Source of the DNA: Phocaeicola intestinalis
Lineage (GTDB): Bacteria > Bacteroidota > Bacteroidia > Bacteroidales > Bacteroidaceae
DNA: 64,000 bases
Direction: 5' to 3'
Assembly (NCBI RefSeq): GCF_014837065.1
Contig: NZ_JACSPP010000010.1
Coordinates: 1-64,000 of the forward strand
The position numbers were made by a program, and so were the translations under genes. Shown piece by piece: positions 51,120-59,567 of the stretch. The notes beneath the pieces were generated by a model, which did not search any database, was not told the DNA's origin, and saw only the letters and a program-made list of their open reading frames with translations. The stretch's first letter is position 1, and each line of letters begins with the position of its first letter.

Positions 51120-51725
51120 TTACTCTGTTTCCCTACCAGATTTCCCTCGTAACGCTTTTTGGTAACATCTCCGGCATAAAGGCTCGTATTCTTCTTTTTC
51201 GCCAAGCAACACACGCTTGTCATCCGCTACCGTGCGGTGAGAAATATATGCCAAATCACCACATTTCACACAAATAGCATGCACTTTCGTCACTTCATCG
51301 GCTATGGCACACAATCCGGGTATCGGACCGAAAGGAACACCTTTGTAATCCATATCCAAACCGGCGATGATAACCCGTACCCCGCGGTTGGCCAGTTCGT
51401 TGCAGATACCTATCAAGCCTTCATCAAAGAATTGTGCTTCATCAATACCAACCACATCAATTTCGGAGCCAAGCAAAAGAATGCTCGCTGATGTTTCTAC
51501 CGGAGTTGACTTAATGGAATTATTATCGTGTGACACCACTTCCGCCTCCGAATAGCGTGTGTCGATAGCTGGTTTGAATATTTCTACTTGTTGACGAGCA
51601 AACATTGCACGCTTCAGGCGGCGTATCAGTTCTTCAGTTTTACCCGAAAACATCGAACCGCATATCACCTCAATTCGTCCACGACGAAAAGTCTCTTGTG
51701 TATGGTCTTCTGAAAATACTACCAT
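51120..51725 (-). CDS. tdk: Thymidine kinase
   Basis: Phosphorylates thymidine to dTMP in the salvage pathway. The 201-residue type II enzyme has P-loop GSMFSGKTE at 23-31, the lid and Walker B region IDEAQFF near residue 98, and a structural zinc site C152/C155 and C184/C187 (CVKC, CRRC). About 15 extra residues precede the usual start ([20 protein letters not shown]), consistent with Bacteroidota homologues. Transcribed towards tRNA-Lys from the promoter at 51758-51765. Confidence 0.95.
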   Translation of the reverse strand: MVVFSEDHTQETFRRGRIEVICGSMFSGKTEELIRRLKRAMFARQQVEIFKPAIDTRYSEAEVVSHDNNSIKSTPVETSASILLLGSEIDVVGIDEAQFFDEGLIGICNELANRGVRVIIAGLDMDYKGVPFGPIPGLCAIADEVTKVHAICVKCGDLAYISHRTVADDKRVLLGEKEEYEPLCRRCYQKALRGKSGRETE

Positions 51726-51757
51726 GATATGATCTTCTGTTTGAATAATTGCGGTTG

Positions 51758-51765
51758 CAAAAGTA
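51758..51765 (-). promoter_or_regulatory. -7 promoter element of tdk
   Basis: Minus-strand TACTTTTG matches TAnnTTTG, 33 bp ahead of the start at 51725. Confidence 0.55.
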
Positions 51766-51880
51766 CGTTTTCTAAAGTAAAAAAGGATACAGTCCAGACT
51801 AAAAAACGATGTTTTAGGCTAGAATAATACAACTTCTGTTAAATAATGGAGCAAATTAACACATACAATCAAAAACTTTC

Positions 51881-51888
51881 TACCTTTG
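51881..51888 (+). promoter_or_regulatory. -7 promoter element of rsmI
   Basis: TACCTTTG matches TAnnTTTG. The candidate ATG codons are at 51900 and 51909, giving leaders of only about 7 to 16 nt. Confidence 0.55.
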
Positions 51889-51908
51889 CTATATTATAAA
51901 TGACAAAT

Positions 51909-52583
51909 ATGGGTAAACTGTATGTAGTACCTACTCCAGTAGGCAATTTAGAAGACATGACATTGCGTGCCATACGGGTGCTGAAAGAGGTCGACTTGAT
52001 TTTAGCGGAAGACACCCGCACATCGGGTATTCTGCTGAAGCACTTCGAAATCAAGAACGCCCTGCAATCTTACCATAAGTTCAATGAACATCAGGTACTG
52101 GAGAGCATCATCACGCGGCTCAAGGCTGGAGAAAACATCGCCTTGATATCGGATGCAGGCACGCCAGGCATTTCCGACCCGGGATTTCTGGTTGTCCGCG
52201 AATGCGTAAGGAACGGCATCGAAGTGCAATGCCTGCCGGGGGCAACAGCCTTTGTTCCGGCATTAGTAGCCTCAGGACTGCCGGATGAACGCTTCTGTTT
52301 CGAAGGTTTCTTGCCTCAGAAAAAAGGACGGATGACACGTTTGAACTCACTGGCAGAAGAGACACGGACGATGATATTTTATGAATCTCCATACAGGCTG
52401 GTAAAAACCTTAACCCAATTCGCCGAACTTTTCGGTGAAGAACGGCAGGTCTCTGTTTGTCGGGAAATTTCAAAAATACATGAGGAAAGCGTACGAGGGA
52501 CGCTTGCAGAAGTAATAGCGCATTTCACCGTTGCCGAACCTAAAGGAGAAATTGTAATCATACTTGCAGGGAAAGAAAAATAA
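51909..52583 (+). CDS. rsmI: 16S rRNA (cytidine-1402-2'-O)-methyltransferase
   Basis: SAM-dependent methyltransferase modifying C1402 of 16S rRNA. The 224-residue product begins MGKLYVVPTPVGNLEDMTLRA, the classic RsmI N-terminus, so I prefer ATG 51909 to the ATG at 51900, which adds MTN. LILAEDTRTSG near residue 32, ISDAGTPGISDPG near 78, and CLPGATAFVPALVASGLP near 108 are conserved tetrapyrrole-methylase-fold motifs. Length is slightly shorter than E. coli RsmI (286), as usual in Bacteroidota, which lack the C-terminal extension. The lipoprotein gene starts 29 bp later on the same strand. Confidence 0.94.
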   Translation: MGKLYVVPTPVGNLEDMTLRAIRVLKEVDLILAEDTRTSGILLKHFEIKNALQSYHKFNEHQVLESIITRLKAGENIALISDAGTPGISDPGFLVVRECVRNGIEVQCLPGATAFVPALVASGLPDERFCFEGFLPQKKGRMTRLNSLAEETRTMIFYESPYRLVKTLTQFAELFGEERQVSVCREISKIHEESVRGTLAEVIAHFTVAEPKGEIVIILAGKEK

Positions 52584-52612
52584 AAGTATAAATTCTAAAC
52601 AGATAAGAAACT

Positions 52613-53467
52613 ATGAAGAAAGTTGTTTTATTTTCGCTATGCGCAGCAGCCTTATTGGCTTCCTGTACAAATTCGGGGCAGAAAAAAGACGCATTACAAG
52701 TTCAAAACGACTCATTGATGCTGGAATTGTCTAATCGGGATGCAGAACTCGATGAGATTATGGGAGCTTTCAACGAGATACAAGAAGGCTTCCGCGAAAT
52801 TAATGAAGCCGAAAACCGTGTTGACTTGAAAGGTGATGCAATGGAAAGCAAATCGAGTGCAGAGAAAATCAAGGAAGATATCCGTTTCATCAGCCAGAAA
52901 TTGCAAGCCAATCGTGCACGAATTGCAGAACTGGAGAAACAGCTGCAAAATAGCAACTACCAGTCTGCACAACTGAAAAAAGCAATCCAGAACCTGACCG
53001 CTGAACTGGAATCGAAACAAAAGCAAATAGAAACCTTGCAGGCAGAACTGGCTTCGAAAAACATCCGCATTGCTGAACTGGATGAAGCTGTAGCCGACTT
53101 GAACAAAAACGTAGACGAACTGACGGCAGAAAATGAAGCCAAAACGGAAACTGTAGTGGCACAAGACAAGGCACTGAATACTGCCTGGTATGTATTCGGA
53201 ACAAAATCGGAACTGAAAGACCAGAAAATCCTGAAACGTGGAGATGTATTAAAAGATAACGAATTTAACAAGGATTATTTTACTGAAATTGATATCCGTC
53301 AGGACAAAGAAATCAAACTTTACTCCAAACGCGCTGAACTGCTGACCACACATCCTGAAGGTTCATACGAACTGGTAAAAGATGACAAAGGACAGTTGAC
53401 TCTGAAAATCACAAACCCCAGCCAGTTCTGGAGTGTATCACGCTATCTGGTTATCCAAGTACGTTAA
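52613..53467 (+). CDS. Coiled-coil lipoprotein, Cbp1-like
   Basis: The 284-residue product has a signal peptide and a lipobox ending at C18 (ALLASCTNSG). A long coiled coil spans about residues 25-195 (EKQLQNSNYQSAQLKKAIQ, ELASKNIRIAELDEAVADL). A C-terminal globular domain lies at about 200-284 (YVFGTKSELKDQKILKRGDV then FWSVSRYLVIQVR). This architecture resembles the Bacteroides protein described as collagen-binding Cbp1. Adhesin function here is by resemblance only; a periplasmic scaffold is also possible. It ends in a strong terminator, so it may share the rsmI transcript. Confidence 0.75.
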   Translation: MKKVVLFSLCAAALLASCTNSGQKKDALQVQNDSLMLELSNRDAELDEIMGAFNEIQEGFREINEAENRVDLKGDAMESKSSAEKIKEDIRFISQKLQANRARIAELEKQLQNSNYQSAQLKKAIQNLTAELESKQKQIETLQAELASKNIRIAELDEAVADLNKNVDELTAENEAKTETVVAQDKALNTAWYVFGTKSELKDQKILKRGDVLKDNEFNKDYFTEIDIRQDKEIKLYSKRAELLTTHPEGSYELVKDDKGQLTLKITNPSQFWSVSRYLVIQVR

Positions 53468-53484
53468 CACGGCTCATATTAAAC

Positions 53485-53525
53485 AATGAATTGTGCCCGA
53501 TAAATGTTGGGCACAATTCATTTTA
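53485..53525 (+). terminator. Terminator of the coiled-coil lipoprotein gene
   Basis: AATGAATTGTGCCC and GGGCACAATTCATT form a perfect 14-bp stem around 10 bases, followed by TTTAC. Confidence 0.8.
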
Positions 53526-53550
53526 CATGTTCTCTCACACCAACACTTCG

Positions 53551-53577
53551 GAGTTGTTTTGAATTTCTCCAAACAAA
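53551..53577. repeat. Left-end remnant of the 194-bp element
   Basis: GAGTTGTTTTGAATTTCTCC followed by AAACAAAA resembles the end AAGCTGTTTTGAATTTCTCC of the element at 25342. The matching right-end remnant is at 55591-55628. Confidence 0.5.
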
Positions 53578-53706
53578 ATTATCCAATCTGATATAGCCAA
53601 ATACCTAAGTTTATCTTTATTTATCCAAACAATTATTCATTTTATAAGGTAAGTTCTCATTTTTTTTAGCTAACTTGCAATCCGAAATCAGCATAAACAA
53701 AAACAA

Positions 53707-54198
53707 ATGAGAAAAATCTGTTTGCTTTTCATACTTTGGGCATGTGTATGCTTGACCGGAAATGCCGGAACGCAGGCAAGCGAGACAAAAAAGGATACAA
53801 CCGAAATTTACATTGAGAAACAACTGGACAACCGTTGTTTCACGGTAGATGTATCGATGGCTTATCCCATGCGGGGAAGGAGTATTCCGTTGACAAGTTC
53901 TTACAGCCTGAAGATGAAAAACGACTCGGTAGACGTATATCTTCCCTATTTCGGAAGAGCTTACTCGGTGCCTTACGGAGGTGGAAAAGGCTTACATTTC
54001 CAATCGGAAATTACGGGCTTTTGCCTTGAAAAGAAAAAGAAAGGATACGAAGTTCGCTTTTCTTCGAAAACCGAAGAAGATGTTTTCGATTTTTATCTCG
54101 ACATTTCTACAGGAGGTTCTGTAACGGTTTCTGTCACGATGCACAACAGGCAACCAATCCGTTACAGTGGAGAAATAGTGGCCGAAGAAATGCAATAA
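53707..54198 (+). CDS. DUF4251 family exported protein
   Basis: The 163-residue product has a signal peptide (RKICLLFILWACVCLTGNAG). The YLPYFGRAYSVPYGG signature near residue 80 with flanking beta strands is the typical DUF4251 core of Bacteroidota periplasmic proteins of unknown function. A late segment GGSVTVSVTMHNRQPIRYSG also fits. It is the first gene of a tight rightward set with the Fur-type regulator (21 bp gap) and an SDR gene (28 bp gap). Confidence 0.75.
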   Translation: MRKICLLFILWACVCLTGNAGTQASETKKDTTEIYIEKQLDNRCFTVDVSMAYPMRGRSIPLTSSYSLKMKNDSVDVYLPYFGRAYSVPYGGGKGLHFQSEITGFCLEKKKKGYEVRFSSKTEEDVFDFYLDISTGGSVTVSVTMHNRQPIRYSGEIVAEEMQ

Positions 54199-54219
54199 TA
54201 AATAAAGATATCCGTTTTT

Positions 54220-54669
54220 ATGGAAAATAACCAATACTATATTGACCGGCTGGAAAAGAAAAGCGTAAAACCTACTTCCATACGTCTTTTAGTATTCAAG
54301 GCAATGGTAGAAGCTGAACATCCGGTTTCGTTGCTTGACTTAGAGACAATACTCGAAACGGTTGATAAATCAACTATATTTCGTACCTTAAACACTTTTC
54401 TTGCCCACCATCTGATACATGACATCGAAGACGGCAGCGGGTCGCTGAAATACGAAATCTGTTCGGGAGAAAATGCATGCAGCATTGACGACATGCATAC
54501 GCATTTTTATTGCGAAGTGTGTCACCGTACATTCTGTTTTAAAGGAATACACATTCCTGTGGTAAATCTGCCCGAAGGTTTCGACATGCACAGTATCAAC
54601 TATATGGCGAAGGGAATCTGCCGCGATTGTACTCGTCAACGCAGGCAAGCGAATAAACAACCAATCTAA
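54220..54669 (+). CDS. Fur family metal-dependent regulator
   Basis: The 149-residue protein has an N-terminal winged helix (KPTSIRLLVFKAMVEAEHP, then KSTIFRTLNTFLAHHLIHDI). The C-terminal metal/dimer domain has HTHFYCEVCHRTFCF near residue 95 and GICRDCTRQ near 137, i.e. two CxxC pairs for structural zinc. The HxH-type residues for a regulatory metal are visible (DDMHTHFYC). Zur-like or Fur-like specificity cannot be decided. It is in the same unit as a DUF4251 gene and an SDR gene, not next to feoB. Confidence 0.88.
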   Translation: MENNQYYIDRLEKKSVKPTSIRLLVFKAMVEAEHPVSLLDLETILETVDKSTIFRTLNTFLAHHLIHDIEDGSGSLKYEICSGENACSIDDMHTHFYCEVCHRTFCFKGIHIPVVNLPEGFDMHSINYMAKGICRDCTRQRRQANKQPI

Positions 54670-54697
54670 ATATCCATTTAATTAAAGTAAAAACATT

Positions 54698-55513
54698 ATG
54701 AACGAAATTTTCAGTATTGCCGGAAAAGTAGCCGTCGTAACCGGCGGCTCCGGTGTGTTAGGGAGTAATATTGCAGAAGGTTTTTTACGTGCCGGTGCTA
54801 AAGTAATCATTATCGGTGCCCATAAAGACCGCGTAGATGCAGCTGTAGAACGCCTGAAACAGACAGGAGGTGAAATAAGAGGTACAGTATGTAACGTACT
54901 CGACATTGAAAGTCTGAATGCAGTAAAAGACGAAGTACTGGCCCAGTGGGGACGAGTAGACATTTTGGTCAATGCCGCAGGAGGAAATATTCCAGGTGGT
55001 ACACTGACAGTAGACCAAAACATCTTCGACATGAAAGTTGAAGATTTGGACAAAGTGGTTGACCTGAACCTGAACGGAACGGTTTACCCTTGTCTGGTGT
55101 TCGGTGAAATCATGGCAAAGCAACAGAGTGGTGCTATCGTTAACGTTTCTTCGATGGCTGCCTACGAATCCATCACCCGTGTACCTGGTTATTCGATGGC
55201 GAAAAGTGCTGTAGAAAACTTTACACGCTGGATGGCACAGGAAATGGCAATCAAGTTCAGCGAGAAAATCCGTGTCAATGCCATCGCCCCCGGTTTCTTC
55301 ATCGGCAACCAGAACCGTGCCATCCTGATTAACCCCGACGGTTCGTTAACCGACCGTAGCAAGAAGGTCATTGCCAAAACCCCGATGCGGCGGTTTGGTG
55401 ATATTTCTGAACTGAACGGTGCTGTACAGTTCTTATGTAGTGATGCTGCCAGCTTCATCACGGGTGCTGTATTGGCTGTAGACGGCGGCTTCAGCGCATT
55501 CAGCGGCGTCTGA
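54698..55513 (+). CDS. SDR oxidoreductase, probable D-mannonate oxidoreductase (fructuronate reductase type)
   Basis: The 271-residue dehydrogenase has TGGSGVLG at residues 15-22, NAAGGN near 92, serines 151-152 and Y165/K169 (GYSMAK), followed by NAIAPGFFIGNQNRAIL. The NQNRALL-NPDGSLT-type stretch is characteristic of the SDR family annotated as D-mannonate oxidoreductase in Bacteroidota, which reduces fructuronate to mannonate in uronate catabolism. A related gluconate/keto-sugar dehydrogenase role is possible. No uxuA is in view. It ends at a bidirectional terminator shared with the efflux operon. Confidence 0.85.
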   Translation: MNEIFSIAGKVAVVTGGSGVLGSNIAEGFLRAGAKVIIIGAHKDRVDAAVERLKQTGGEIRGTVCNVLDIESLNAVKDEVLAQWGRVDILVNAAGGNIPGGTLTVDQNIFDMKVEDLDKVVDLNLNGTVYPCLVFGEIMAKQQSGAIVNVSSMAAYESITRVPGYSMAKSAVENFTRWMAQEMAIKFSEKIRVNAIAPGFFIGNQNRAILINPDGSLTDRSKKVIAKTPMRRFGDISELNGAVQFLCSDAASFITGAVLAVDGGFSAFSGV

Positions 55514-55590
55514 TTAACTACAGGTGTACTCACCATTACAAATTTATAAATCCTATGTGTTTCGACATATAAAAAATGAAAGTCTGCAAA

Positions 55591-55628
55591 CCCCAATCAG
55601 CACATGATAAGTTCAAAACAGTTTCTTC
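55591..55628. repeat. Right-end remnant of the 194-bp element
   Basis: CCCCAATCAGCACATGATAA followed by GTTCAAAACAGTTTCTTC resembles the right end of the element at 25342-25535 (CCAAATCAGCGCACGATAAA followed by TTCAAAACAGCTTCTC), in the same orientation as the left remnant at 53551. Confidence 0.55.
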
Positions 55629-55648
55629 TATGCGAACATTCAAAAAAA

Positions 55649-55687
55649 GAGGATAATCTTCTTCAACGAAGAGGATTATCCTTTTTC
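55649..55687. terminator. Bidirectional terminator between the SDR gene and the efflux operon
   Basis: GGATAATCTTCTTC and GAAGAGGATTATCC form a 14-bp stem with one G-T pair around CAAC. It has A-run on the left and T-run on the right, so it can end both converging transcripts. Confidence 0.8.
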
Positions 55688-55717
55688 TGAATCAGTACTG
55701 CCAAGAAGTTTAGCACA

Positions 55718-57043
55718 TCATTTCAGCTCCAAAGGCACGCCACGGTAAAAGTCTAGTATTTTGAAGCGGAAGATATAGTTGTATTTCGCCTGCAGCTGAT
55801 CGGACACCGCACGCATCCATGCCGTGCGCGACTCATTAAACTCGGTAGCATTCGCCTTGCCATTCATGTAACGTTCTTTCATTAAGTCGAATGAGGCCTT
55901 AGCAGCTTCGGCTGCAGTACGGCTACTGGTGTATTGTGTCTGAGCACTCAACGTATTATAATACGCCTGTTGTATTTCCTTGTACAAAGTTTTTTTGCTA
56001 TCTTCCAGTTGCCATCCCAACGTAGTTTGTTGGATGCGTGCACTCCGTACACGATTGCGCGTTGCCAGACGGTTGAAGATAGGGATGCTCAATGTCAGCC
56101 CCACATACTGGCTAAAATTATCTCGCAGCTGTGAACCGAAGCCTGCATTGTCCATGCCTGACATTTTATAATAATTAGTACTCAACCCTGCTCCTAAACT
56201 CAGCTGAGGATAGTAAGCACTTTGTGCGATGCGGATGCTCTTTTGTGCTCCTTCCAAACGATATTGCGCCGCCTTGATGACAGGCTTTATCAGCAAGGCA
56301 TCGGCATAGATTTCAGCAGGTGGAAGCGGGGTGCCCAAATTCTCCACGGCATCAGTTTGGGGCGAAACGATAGCAAATCCGTCAGGAGAAGGTAACTCAA
56401 GCAGTTGACTGAGGTCAAGCAATGCCAACTGATAGTCGTTGTCTGCCTGCACTGCCGACAACTCATCTTGAGCCACGCGTGACTTAGCCTCATATAGTTC
56501 CGACTCCGAGGCCTTGCCATTTCGGAAATAAGCTTCGCGCTGTACCAGCATTTCACGGCTGAGGTCGACCTGTTCGTGCGCCACACGTGCCAATTCGTCA
56601 TTAAACAAGACCTGCAAATAACTGGATGCCACTTGTATACTGACATTTTCTTTAGCAGCATTCAGGTCTTCAAGAGCAGCCTGCAGGTTAAGTTTCGAGA
56701 GAGCAATGTTGTTAGGAATCTGCAATCCGGTAAAAAGCGGCACACTGGTAGAAAGGCTGAAGCCTGTATTTTGGGTATTGATGCTATTGTAAGTATTGTC
56801 TGCCTGCAAACTTCGGCCGAAGCTAAAAGAGTGCGATGCACTTCCGTTCAGATCGGGCAGACGGCTGTTTTTCGCTGTGCTCAGTTCTATCTTGCTCTGC
56901 TCGGCAGAAGCTTCCTGCTGCTTGATGGTTAGGTTATGTTCGATGGCATAATCAATGCATTTCTTCAATGTCCATGCCTGCTGAGCATGCACAGGCATAC
57001 ACATGGCTCCTATCCCTATAAATAAATAACTGAATTTCATCAT
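55718..57043 (-). CDS. TolC family outer-membrane efflux protein
   Basis: The 441-residue product has a signal peptide (YLFIGIGAMCMPVHAQQ). Two OEP repeats of long helices follow: CIDYAIEHNLTIKQQEASAEQ near residue 30, ELYEAKSRVAQDELSAVQAD near 185 and FNRLATRNRVRSARIQQTTL near 320. It is the last gene of the leftward efflux operon, 9 bp after the membrane-fusion protein. It would form the outer-membrane channel of a tripartite ABC efflux pump. The substrate is unknown. Confidence 0.92.
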   Translation of the reverse strand: MMKFSYLFIGIGAMCMPVHAQQAWTLKKCIDYAIEHNLTIKQQEASAEQSKIELSTAKNSRLPDLNGSASHSFSFGRSLQADNTYNSINTQNTGFSLSTSVPLFTGLQIPNNIALSKLNLQAALEDLNAAKENVSIQVASSYLQVLFNDELARVAHEQVDLSREMLVQREAYFRNGKASESELYEAKSRVAQDELSAVQADNDYQLALLDLSQLLELPSPDGFAIVSPQTDAVENLGTPLPPAEIYADALLIKPVIKAAQYRLEGAQKSIRIAQSAYYPQLSLGAGLSTNYYKMSGMDNAGFGSQLRDNFSQYVGLTLSIPIFNRLATRNRVRSARIQQTTLGWQLEDSKKTLYKEIQQAYYNTLSAQTQYTSSRTAAEAAKASFDLMKERYMNGKANATEFNESRTAWMRAVSDQLQAKYNYIFRFKILDFYRGVPLELK

Positions 57044-57052
57044 CGCGAATAT

Positions 57053-58153
57053 TTATTGGTCTTCTATTTTCAGTCCGCGAACCTTGTCACCGGACTTTAA
57101 TCCTTGTTTCACTTCCGTATCGATGCCATTACTGATACCTGTTACGATTTGCTGGCGTTTGAACTTCTGGTCAGGCACACTATCTGTCAATACATAAACA
57201 AAAGTAGAATCACCGCTAAATTCGACGGCACTTTCGGGAACAGTTAACGCGCCGTCAACATGTTGCAATTCCATCTCTGCATTGGCGCTGTACCCCGAAC
57301 GGATAGTCACACTATCGGGCACATCGATAGCAGCTTTGATTTCAAACTGATTGGCGCCATTATTTTCTGTACTTTTAGGAGATATATATTCCAATACGGC
57401 ATCAAACTTCATATTCTGTAAGGCTCCTAAGGTGATTTTCACTGGAATCCCTTCGCGGATACGTCCCACTTCAGTCTCATCTACATTTCCACGGAATATC
57501 AAGTCACTCATATCTGCCACAGTAGCAATCGTCGTTCCGTCATTGAAGGTATTACTCATTATCACCGAATTTCCCACCTTGATAGGTACATCCAATATCA
57601 ATCCGGTAATCGTAGAACGTATCAACGTACTACTGAATGAAGCACTGTTTTTCGTAATGCCTTCTTTCACGATTTCCAGATTGTCTTTTGCTGCCTGAAG
57701 TTCTTCACGTGCCTGCTTGGCAGCAAGCAACGTCTTTTCGTATTCTTCATTACTTACCAGCTTACCTTGGTAAAGTTTTTCCATACGTTCCAAATCGATT
57801 TCTGCCTGTTTGCCGTTCATCTCTGCCAGCCGGACCCGGCTCTCTGCCGCATTAAGTGTGCCCAGTTCAGGAATCACTTTTACTTTGGCAATAACCTCAC
57901 CTTCTTTCACGGTCTGTCCTGCTTCTTTATACACTTCAGCTATGATACCCGATATTTGTGGCTTGATTTCCACCTCGTCACGTGGCTCTATCTTTCCCGT
58001 GGCGACAGTAGTCTGTACCAAGTCTTTGGTTTCTGCCTTCAACACTTGATAACTCACTTTTTCCGGCTGCGATTTCTGATAAAGAAATACAAATGTCCCA
58101 ATAAACACAATGGCTATCAGAACCAGTACAGCAATTTTCATAAACTTCTTCAT
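57053..58153 (-). CDS. HlyD/MacA-type periplasmic membrane-fusion protein
   Basis: The 366-residue adaptor from ATG 58153 (MKKFMKIAVLVLIAIVFIG, signal anchor) has a lipoyl-like half motif (ATGKIEPRDEVEIKPQISG near residue 55). An alpha-helical hairpin follows at 85-155 (AAESRVRLAEMNGKQAEID then AKQAREELQAAKDNLEIV), then the second half (VPIKVGNSVIMSN) and C-terminal barrel domains. It connects the MacB-type permeases to the TolC protein encoded next. The ATG 39 bp upstream is a possible longer start. The 103-bp gap in front holds a degenerate CTACAGATTACACAG palindrome. Confidence 0.9.
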   Translation of the reverse strand: MKKFMKIAVLVLIAIVFIGTFVFLYQKSQPEKVSYQVLKAETKDLVQTTVATGKIEPRDEVEIKPQISGIIAEVYKEAGQTVKEGEVIAKVKVIPELGTLNAAESRVRLAEMNGKQAEIDLERMEKLYQGKLVSNEEYEKTLLAAKQAREELQAAKDNLEIVKEGITKNSASFSSTLIRSTITGLILDVPIKVGNSVIMSNTFNDGTTIATVADMSDLIFRGNVDETEVGRIREGIPVKITLGALQNMKFDAVLEYISPKSTENNGANQFEIKAAIDVPDSVTIRSGYSANAEMELQHVDGALTVPESAVEFSGDSTFVYVLTDSVPDQKFKRQQIVTGISNGIDTEVKQGLKSGDKVRGLKIEDQ

Positions 58154-58195
58154 ATAGGTTATGGTTTTTATTTGTTTCTTTTTTTTGTTCACTAC

Positions 58196-58295
58196 AGATT
58201 ACACAGATAAAAAAGATTTCCTCGTCTGTGCACTCTTATGGCAAATTTTCTATTCCCGTTTTTATTTTTAAAATCAGTGCAGTCTGTGGTAGGCG
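58196..58295. repeat. Degenerate CACAGATTACACAG palindrome inside the efflux operon
   Basis: CTACAGATTACACAGATAAA at the left and CAGTGCAGTCTGTGGTAG at the right form weak arms. It separates the second permease from the fusion protein gene. Confidence 0.45.
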
Positions 58296-59540
58296 TCACT
58301 CGTCACGAATCGCATCAATCGGCTTTACCGACATTGCACGATAAGCAGGAGCCAGTCCCGCAAGCAAGCCAAGGAAAAGCAAAAGGACACATGCCCCGAC
58401 AGCTTCCCAAAAACTAATCAAGAAATGCGTGGGTGCATTCGGCTCTGAAGTTCCTACCTCGACCACATTCAGCAAGAAGACTGCAAAAGCAATTCCCGCC
58501 ATACCGGCAAGGATGGTCAAAACCATGCTTTCTGAAAGAATCTGTTGCAGAATATCATTCGGCCTGGCACCGATGGCACGGCGGATACCTATTTCCACCG
58601 TACGTTCCTTTACCGTTACCATCATGATATTGCTCACACCGATGGCACCTGCAAGCAGGGTACCTAATCCTACCATCCATCCCAGGATACGGATACCCGA
58701 AAACAAATTGTCCATCATACTGAACATAGCCTCTGCATTCACCTGTATCATTGCCTGGCTGTCATCGGGATGAATGTAATGCGCACGTTTCACCACTTGT
58801 GCCACTTTCTTTTCCACCTCGCTGATAGAGTATCCCTTGCGGGCGGTATAACACAAGAGTTGCACCTTTTGCCCGAAGTTATAGTTTTGCTGCATCGTAG
58901 TGAAAGGGATAGTCACAGAAGTTTCCGAACGCCCGTTTATAGAAATATTCCCCGATGAAACACTTACTCCAATTACCTGATAATAGATGCCATTAATCTT
59001 GATGAACCTTCCACACGGATTCTCCTTACCGGGAAAAAGCGTTTCGTAGATACGTTTTCCTATGACACATACCCTGCGCCGGTCTTTCACATCCATGTCA
59101 TTCAAGTATCGTCCGTAAGTAATCATCGGTTCCTCTATCTTGCCATATTCGGGATAAAGCCCTTTCAATGTTCCCGAAATTTTCTGCTCATTATAAATCA
59201 CGTCCACTCCCCACTTTGCCAAGCTGGGAGTAATAATATCTACTTCGTTTACACTCCGGCGGACACGGTCTACATCACTATTTTCCAAGTCCCAGTACCG
59301 TCCTTGCTGGAATCCTTTATAAGCCTTGCTGGTCTTGTTCGCACCCATGAATCCTGAATTGGTGGCAAATCCTTCAAATTCCCGCGAAAGCATCTGCTGC
59401 ATGCCTTGCGCTCCCCCCATCAGTGCAATGAGCATAAAAATCCCCCAAAAGATACCGAAAGCTGTCAGCAAACTGCGGGTTTTGTTACGGGTAATGGTAA
59501 CCAATATCTCTTCCCAAACATCTAAATCGAACTGTTTCAT
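58296..59540 (-). CDS. MacB/FtsX-type ABC transporter permease, second copy
   Basis: The 414-residue product has one N-terminal helix (about 22-42, RSLLTAFGIFWGIFMLIALMG), a large MacB periplasmic core domain (about 45-280), and three C-terminal helices (about 285-310, 335-360, 375-400) in the FtsX arrangement (GVSNIMMVTVKERTVEIGIRRAIGA). It starts 27 bp after the first permease and is clearly related to it (both share the [18 protein letters not shown] loop). The pair may form a heterodimer around one ATPase. Confidence 0.92.
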   Translation of the reverse strand: MKQFDLDVWEEILVTITRNKTRSLLTAFGIFWGIFMLIALMGGAQGMQQMLSREFEGFATNSGFMGANKTSKAYKGFQQGRYWDLENSDVDRVRRSVNEVDIITPSLAKWGVDVIYNEQKISGTLKGLYPEYGKIEEPMITYGRYLNDMDVKDRRRVCVIGKRIYETLFPGKENPCGRFIKINGIYYQVIGVSVSSGNISINGRSETSVTIPFTTMQQNYNFGQKVQLLCYTARKGYSISEVEKKVAQVVKRAHYIHPDDSQAMIQVNAEAMFSMMDNLFSGIRILGWMVGLGTLLAGAIGVSNIMMVTVKERTVEIGIRRAIGARPNDILQQILSESMVLTILAGMAGIAFAVFLLNVVEVGTSEPNAPTHFLISFWEAVGACVLLLFLGLLAGLAPAYRAMSVKPIDAIRDE

Positions 59541-59567
59541 AACTTAAATATTTCTCTTGTCAATGTA

